The notes beneath the pieces are model-generated. The model did no database searches and was not told the origin of the DNA. It saw only the letters and a program-made list of their open reading frames with translations. Below, piece by piece: positions 50,701 through 56,700 of a stretch of DNA of 64,000 nucleotides; position 1 is the stretch's first letter, and each line of letters opens with the position of its first letter. The stretch comes from Pseudeuparius sepicola. Its lineage: Eukaryota; Arthropoda; Insecta; Coleoptera; Anthribidae. A program made the position numbers and the translations under genes. The stretch lies in contig OY987298.1 in NCBI GenBank assembly GCA_963920635.1, forward strand, positions 66,361,949 to 66,425,948. Reading direction: 5' to 3'.

Positions 50701-53700
50701 TCTGCAAAGAGTATAGTTTATTTTAAGCAAAAAATATGATAATATATCATTTTTTTGATAAAAATTATTTCAATTTTTCGAAATGTGTCCGATATTACCC
50801 GACTCTCCCCTACTAGAAATGATTGTTTTAATAATTCTTAATACACATATCTACTTGTTTTTATTTTCGGACATTTTTTTTGCAAACAAAAAAACAATTT
50901 TATCAATGTATTGTGCCGCGGTGGTTATCATTTTTGGTTTTGATATACAGTGTGTCCCCAGATGGGGTACTGCACTATTGTACAGTTTCTTGTATTTGAT
51001 TTTTCGAGAAAAAGTCATTCTTGATAAAAAGTTTTGCTTGTTCTTAAAATTAGATTGACATGGAAAAAGTTAACATTATTTATACTGGGTGACCAGAAAA
51101 TTGAAAAAACGTTAATTAACATAAGAGTAAACTGCCTCTATTTGTGGAGATACTGAAAAAAGTTATAAAGAAAATTTGTTCAGAGGAGTAAGTTACTTAT
51201 GTGTACAAAATTTCAAAAAATTTAGGCCTACTTTGATTTTTTGATTTTTTTTCTTGTTTTTCTTTGATTAAATGGTTTTCTGCAAATAGTATGACAAAAC
51301 TGTATTAACAAAAGTTACCCAGAATAGAAAACTGCGCCTGATAACAAAATTTAACAATTCTAGCTCGATTCTAAACCTACTTTGTATTTTGGAAAATATT
51401 GGAAGAAACTTAAACTAGGCCAGGATTGTCAAAATTTTTTTGTAGTACATAGTTTCCTACTCTAAGTAACTTTTGCTAATACAGGTTTGTCATACTATTT
51501 ACAGAAAAACATTTAATAGAAGAAAAACAAGAAAAAATCAAAAAATAAAAGTGGGCCTTACACTTTGAAATTTTGTACGCCTAAGTAACTTAACACGCTG
51601 AACAAATTTTCTTTACAATTTTTTTCAGTATCTCTACAAATAGAGGCAGTTTACTCTTATGTTAATTAACGTTTTTTTCAATTTTCTGGTCACCCAGTAT
51701 AAATAATGTTAACTTTTTCCATGCCAATCTTATTTTAAGAACAAGCAAAACTTTTTATCAAGAATGACTTTTTCTCGAAAAATCGAATATAAGAAACTTT
51801 ACAAGAGTGTGGTACCCCATCTGGGGACCCACTGTATACCTACTGTCTATGTGTGCCATAATGCCCTCTAGCCTGTCTTATGTTGTTTTAACTGACACGA
51901 AAAACTACAACTAATAACTGTAAGTACATCCCTTGTAACAAATTATGTTATTTTATATTTTCGAAATGCTTTATAAGAACTGCCCTTCATGTTAATCTTG
52001 TTTTTGATTGTCATTTGTCTACGTTGCATTCTAATCCTTCTTGTGTCTTGTTTTTGATTGTAATTGATCTGTGTTGCATTCTAGTCCTTCTTGTATTTTC
52101 AGTTGCCCTGAAGAAGTATACATATTATACGAAACATTGGGAAATTATTAAGTAGTTTTTCTTTTTATTGATCTAAAGAGACCCATTAACCTGTACGGCT
52201 ACTAAATACATAATTAAGATCATCAAACTCAAACTTCTAATTAACACATAATGTTGCTATCTGCCTGAACATATCCCATATCAAAATACATTTCAATGCC
52301 TCTGTTTGTTTACACCGTTTCTGGGCCTATATTCATATTGATATGAAATGTTAATTTTAAAATGTAATTTTTACGCAATGTTAGGTTCTTTACCAAAAAC
52401 TGAGTCACTCTCTATTGTTTTGAGGATTTTCGGTTATTTGTTAATTTTAATGTTTGTGCAGTGAAATAGCGGAACTTTGTTGGAGTTCGTCGGTATATCA
52501 TATTTTTTGTGTTTTGACTTTGTTTTTGGCTTTCAATAGCCTCGTTAAACCCTGGTTACTGAAAGAATCCGGATTTTGTCAGATGACATTCTCCACGAAA
52601 ATCTAACAATTTCTGTTACCATTGGTATAACAGTTTGGCATATGTGTCATTTATTTATTTATAACAGTAAAAGTGTCACAAAAGAGCATAATAAAATGAA
52701 AACTATATATAATTTAAAATAACGATTGTCATTATAAATAACAATATCTATGAATACTATTCATTTTAATTAATAATTTGAACCATCATCTAAACACTTT
52801 TCATTTTGCTATTTTGATATAATCAGCTGCTCATGGTACGCTAGGTGGACTCAGGAAAAATTGGGTTTGGTCATTTCATGTGTCAAAGTGACAGTGAATG
52901 TTTTCTTTGATCTGTCGTTTTCTTGGTGGTTCGTACTTTGAGCAATGAATATTTTCTGTATATTACGTTTGTGCCCATGGGTCATGTGTTTTACCATTGT
53001 CGGAGTTGTTGCAAGAACTTCATAGTTTGGTTAATTTACATAATTTACATATTCTTGCAATCTTACATAATCGTACATACACTGGCAAATTTAGAGGAAC
53101 TATGAAAATATTTGCATTTTTCAGTTTTTATTTGTTTTTTTCTATAAATTTTAAATTTGAATGGGGGAATCTCTTAGTAAAAAAGTAACTAACTGATTGC
53201 AGTTTGTAGTAGAAAGCTTCATGCCATTTTGGTTTGAAACCATTTTGATTTGTTTTAAACATTTAATGATCAAGCCAAATTGCAAGAATTATTTTTTCAA
53301 TAACGTGTGTATCCCCACGAGCTCTTTAGACTGCAGTCATAGCCTCCATATGTAGGATAACGTTATCAATCATTTCTTGGGGCAATTCTTCCATATTTCA
53401 AATAGAGCAGCTCTCACTTGTTCTGTATTTTGAATAGCAAGAATTCTTGACCTAAGTCACCTGCATAGCCCATCCTAGACATGTTCAATTGAATTCAAGT
53501 CCAGAGAACAGGTAGGCTAATTCACTGCCGATATTTCCACTCGGCGGAATAAGTGTTTTTCAAGAGAAAATGATATTCACGCTTTAAAACTCTGTTATGT
53601 TTGATGCAAAGTTCATGTACCGTCAAGCATTTAGGATATAAATTTATTTACATTAAATTTTTCAGTACACAATTCATGCCAAATAATAATAAATTAAAAT

Positions 53701-56700
53701 ATCATGAGACTATTTCACATGCTTAACCAAATAAATTATACTTTTTACGGCTAAAATTATCCCCATAATTATAACTTTTTGGAGGACACTGTATAGGTAC
53801 TTATTTAATGAATTAAATGAAATATAAACCTGTGGCAAAATTGAAGGGGAAAGCTGTTTTCAGTAACTTCGTGGGGGCTGTAAGTTGAGTCGTAAAAACA
53901 ATTGTGGGATAAATAATTTTCACATACCTACAATGTAGTTTTTACCACAATTTTCAAGCAACTTCTTGCGACAAATGGAGTCTTTATGCGGAAATTTAAA
54001 CTAATGAAGGTGGGGTATATCTCTTCTTTACAGTAGTAGACATTTTTGTTGCCAAAAAGCAAACAGAAACTTATTAACAAAAGCGATAATAAGAACAAGT
54101 CAACAAAAAATAATCCAAGGAGACTCGAAATAACTTTAACGAATCAATAACACACAACACCAACAAGCAAAGCCAATAATACCGAAACGATAGCGCTCGT
54201 ACTAGGGAGAAGAAAAGTTAATAAAATAAATGTGATTCCATCTACTCCCCTTTAGAAATGCAAAGGAAGCATTGTGTGTCCCCACCAAGTTTTGAGGTTA
54301 GGAATATCAAAAAGGCTCTACTCCAGAGCCCTCCCAAGAGTTAAGTAAAGTTCTCTCAAACCATGACACTCAACTCCATTTGCTATGAAAACGAAAAAAA
54401 GTTAAAGAAATATGATTTAACCCCAGGCCACTTTATTTTATCTATGCCCCTGGCCACAGAATAAATAGCTTCACAACAGAAGCGTCCATAAAGACATGAC
54501 GTGTCAAAAGGATGCTCGCTTTGACGCGAAATATCTTCTAAAGGGACAAACATTGTGCATTTTATTTGATTTTACATTAATCCACATTGCAAAGAGATTG
54601 TATTAGGACCAAATTTATGTATAAGGTATTGGTTATTTTTCTGTAAATTTAAATGGAGGCTCGCTTATTTTTGACATATGTCTTTATGGACGCTTCTGTT
54701 GTGAAGCTATTTATTCTGTGCCCTGGCCCTTCAGAGGGCACACATTGACATGAGGCTTCAAATGGGCTTGAAAGTTCACTGCCAATAAAAAAAACCAGCT
54801 TATAACTAAATGGAGAGTAATAAGATGAGTTTTTAAAGTTAACACAAATGTGTATTTGGAATCCATCGATGTATGGTCATTGGGCCACAACTTGTAATTG
54901 GTTTGATGGATTACATCACATATTTGTGTTGACTTTAAAAACTCGCCTATAATATTGAATCAGGTATTTGCTCAAAATATATTGCTGGTCATTTCTGTGA
55001 CCCTATCAATGTGGCCAACCAATGCGGTCTTGGACAAATACTTTACAGGCATAAGAAATGAGCAAGAAATCAATAATTTCAGGTAAATGCGGTAACGTTG
55101 CGCCAAATTGTATTCTGTGGTACGGCTTCTCAAATCAACAACTTCCCCTACATTCCGCACCACCCCGCTCCTCCCCCGTATAGATAGAAAATAGCATTGA
55201 TTGACATATTAATACATCAGTCAATGAAAATAGATTAAATCGCTTCATTATTAAAATTTATCAGTGGATTTAAAGTTTTAAACTGTTCCTTGGTGTTTTG
55301 AGATTCACGTAACGTGAAATTACGCAGATTTCTTTGATTGTCAAAGTGGTATTAGTTAAATAAGCTAAGTATGATTGTGTGATTATAGAAGAATCTCGCA
55401 TCATGGCTTTTTTACATTTTTTACATACACAGATTATTAATCCTATTTATTCCTACCTACATTATATTATTTATACCAAAATCACCTACTGTATTATACC
55501 AAAGAAAATTACGTATACTTATAATTTCCTTTGATTATACCTAATAGCTTCTACCTGATCGTCAGTTTATCAGCAGGTATAAGGGACTGTGAGGAATAGG
55601 CCCTTTATCTTTGTTTAAACTAAATTTCAGAGGATTTTCAGTCGGTTTCCTTGATTCTACAGTCGTCCCGTTTCTCGAAAGTGGTTAATCATGAATCGGG
55701 AAATTCTCTTAAATATCTGATTTGCATGGTTCTTTTTGGTACTGGAGGAAAGTACGAGACCCAATTTCTTAATTGGTAAATCTCTTGATTTACCACCTCC
55801 TCGGGCTCTATTTGAGGTTGTTGAAAGACTTTTTCGAAAAAAGCCGTCAATGTCTGTGGGCAGGGTTGTAAGATTTTCAACTATTATTCAGGCCATCTAA
55901 GGCCAACCTAACGGCGCTGAATTTACTGTTTTCCGCACTGTAACGCGTAATTAGATAAGATAATAAGATGAGGTTAAGGCTGACCTTCAAACCTCAAGAG
56001 AGGGGAGGGGTAATTGCAACGTTGGCAGTTGAACTCCTTTGCGACCGCATGAATTGGAACGATTTCAAAGGCCGTGCCTGTGCATTGTGTCAATAATTAA
56101 GTAATATTTTTAGAATGCAACATCCTTTTTGGAAAAAATTTCACTGTATAACTACTAGATAATAATAATGCCAGTGCGTGACTCACACAAGTTCTTCCCC
56201 CGTCCCCCGTCCTTTATCAGGTTTTTATCCACGCTTACGAACATTGCCATAGTCTACATATACTATTAACCATGAGATGTCGATATGGGAGCGGGATGCT
56301 AACACACAAATCTCTATTTCTGTGAGGCGAAGAACTACGCTACATTGGAAATCCACATTATTAATATAATCGTAAACTCCGTAGTTGTTGCCTCATATAG
56401 CTAGATCCTTTGTGTGTTTCCAGTCTCCAGCCAAGGACTTCAACCCTAAGTGGTTTATAACAGTTTTGAATAGTTTTAAGAGTCCACATAGGTATATAGT
56501 TAAAATATACAGGGTGATTCAGGAGGAAATGTCAATATTTTAGGTACGTATTCGGGGACCCAAAATAAACATAAAAGTTCCTATAAACATGGGTCCTATT
56601 CCCGGCCGTTACCGAAATACAGGGGTAAACAACATTCAATTTAAGGTTTTTATTACATTATTTATAACAGGTAGGCTAGGTTTTATAGTTTTCAAAAATG

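Larger units (their letters stand above)
44912..52238 (-). mobile_element. Penelope-like retroelement with inverted pseudo-LTRs and four nested insertions
   Basis: It is bounded by a perfect 16-base duplication. The left pseudo-LTR (44912-45230 plus 47058-47273) and the right one (49872-49884, 50811-50947, 51835-52203) are inverted relative to each other. A 35-base extension, 52204-52238, lies only at the right, as known for this class. The body between them carries a reverse transcriptase with YVDD and a GIY-YIG-type endonuclease relic on the minus strand. Removing the four insertions leaves about 2.4 kb, a usual size for a 5'-truncated copy. Class identity rests on these protein motifs and the terminal structure. 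Confidence 0.88.
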
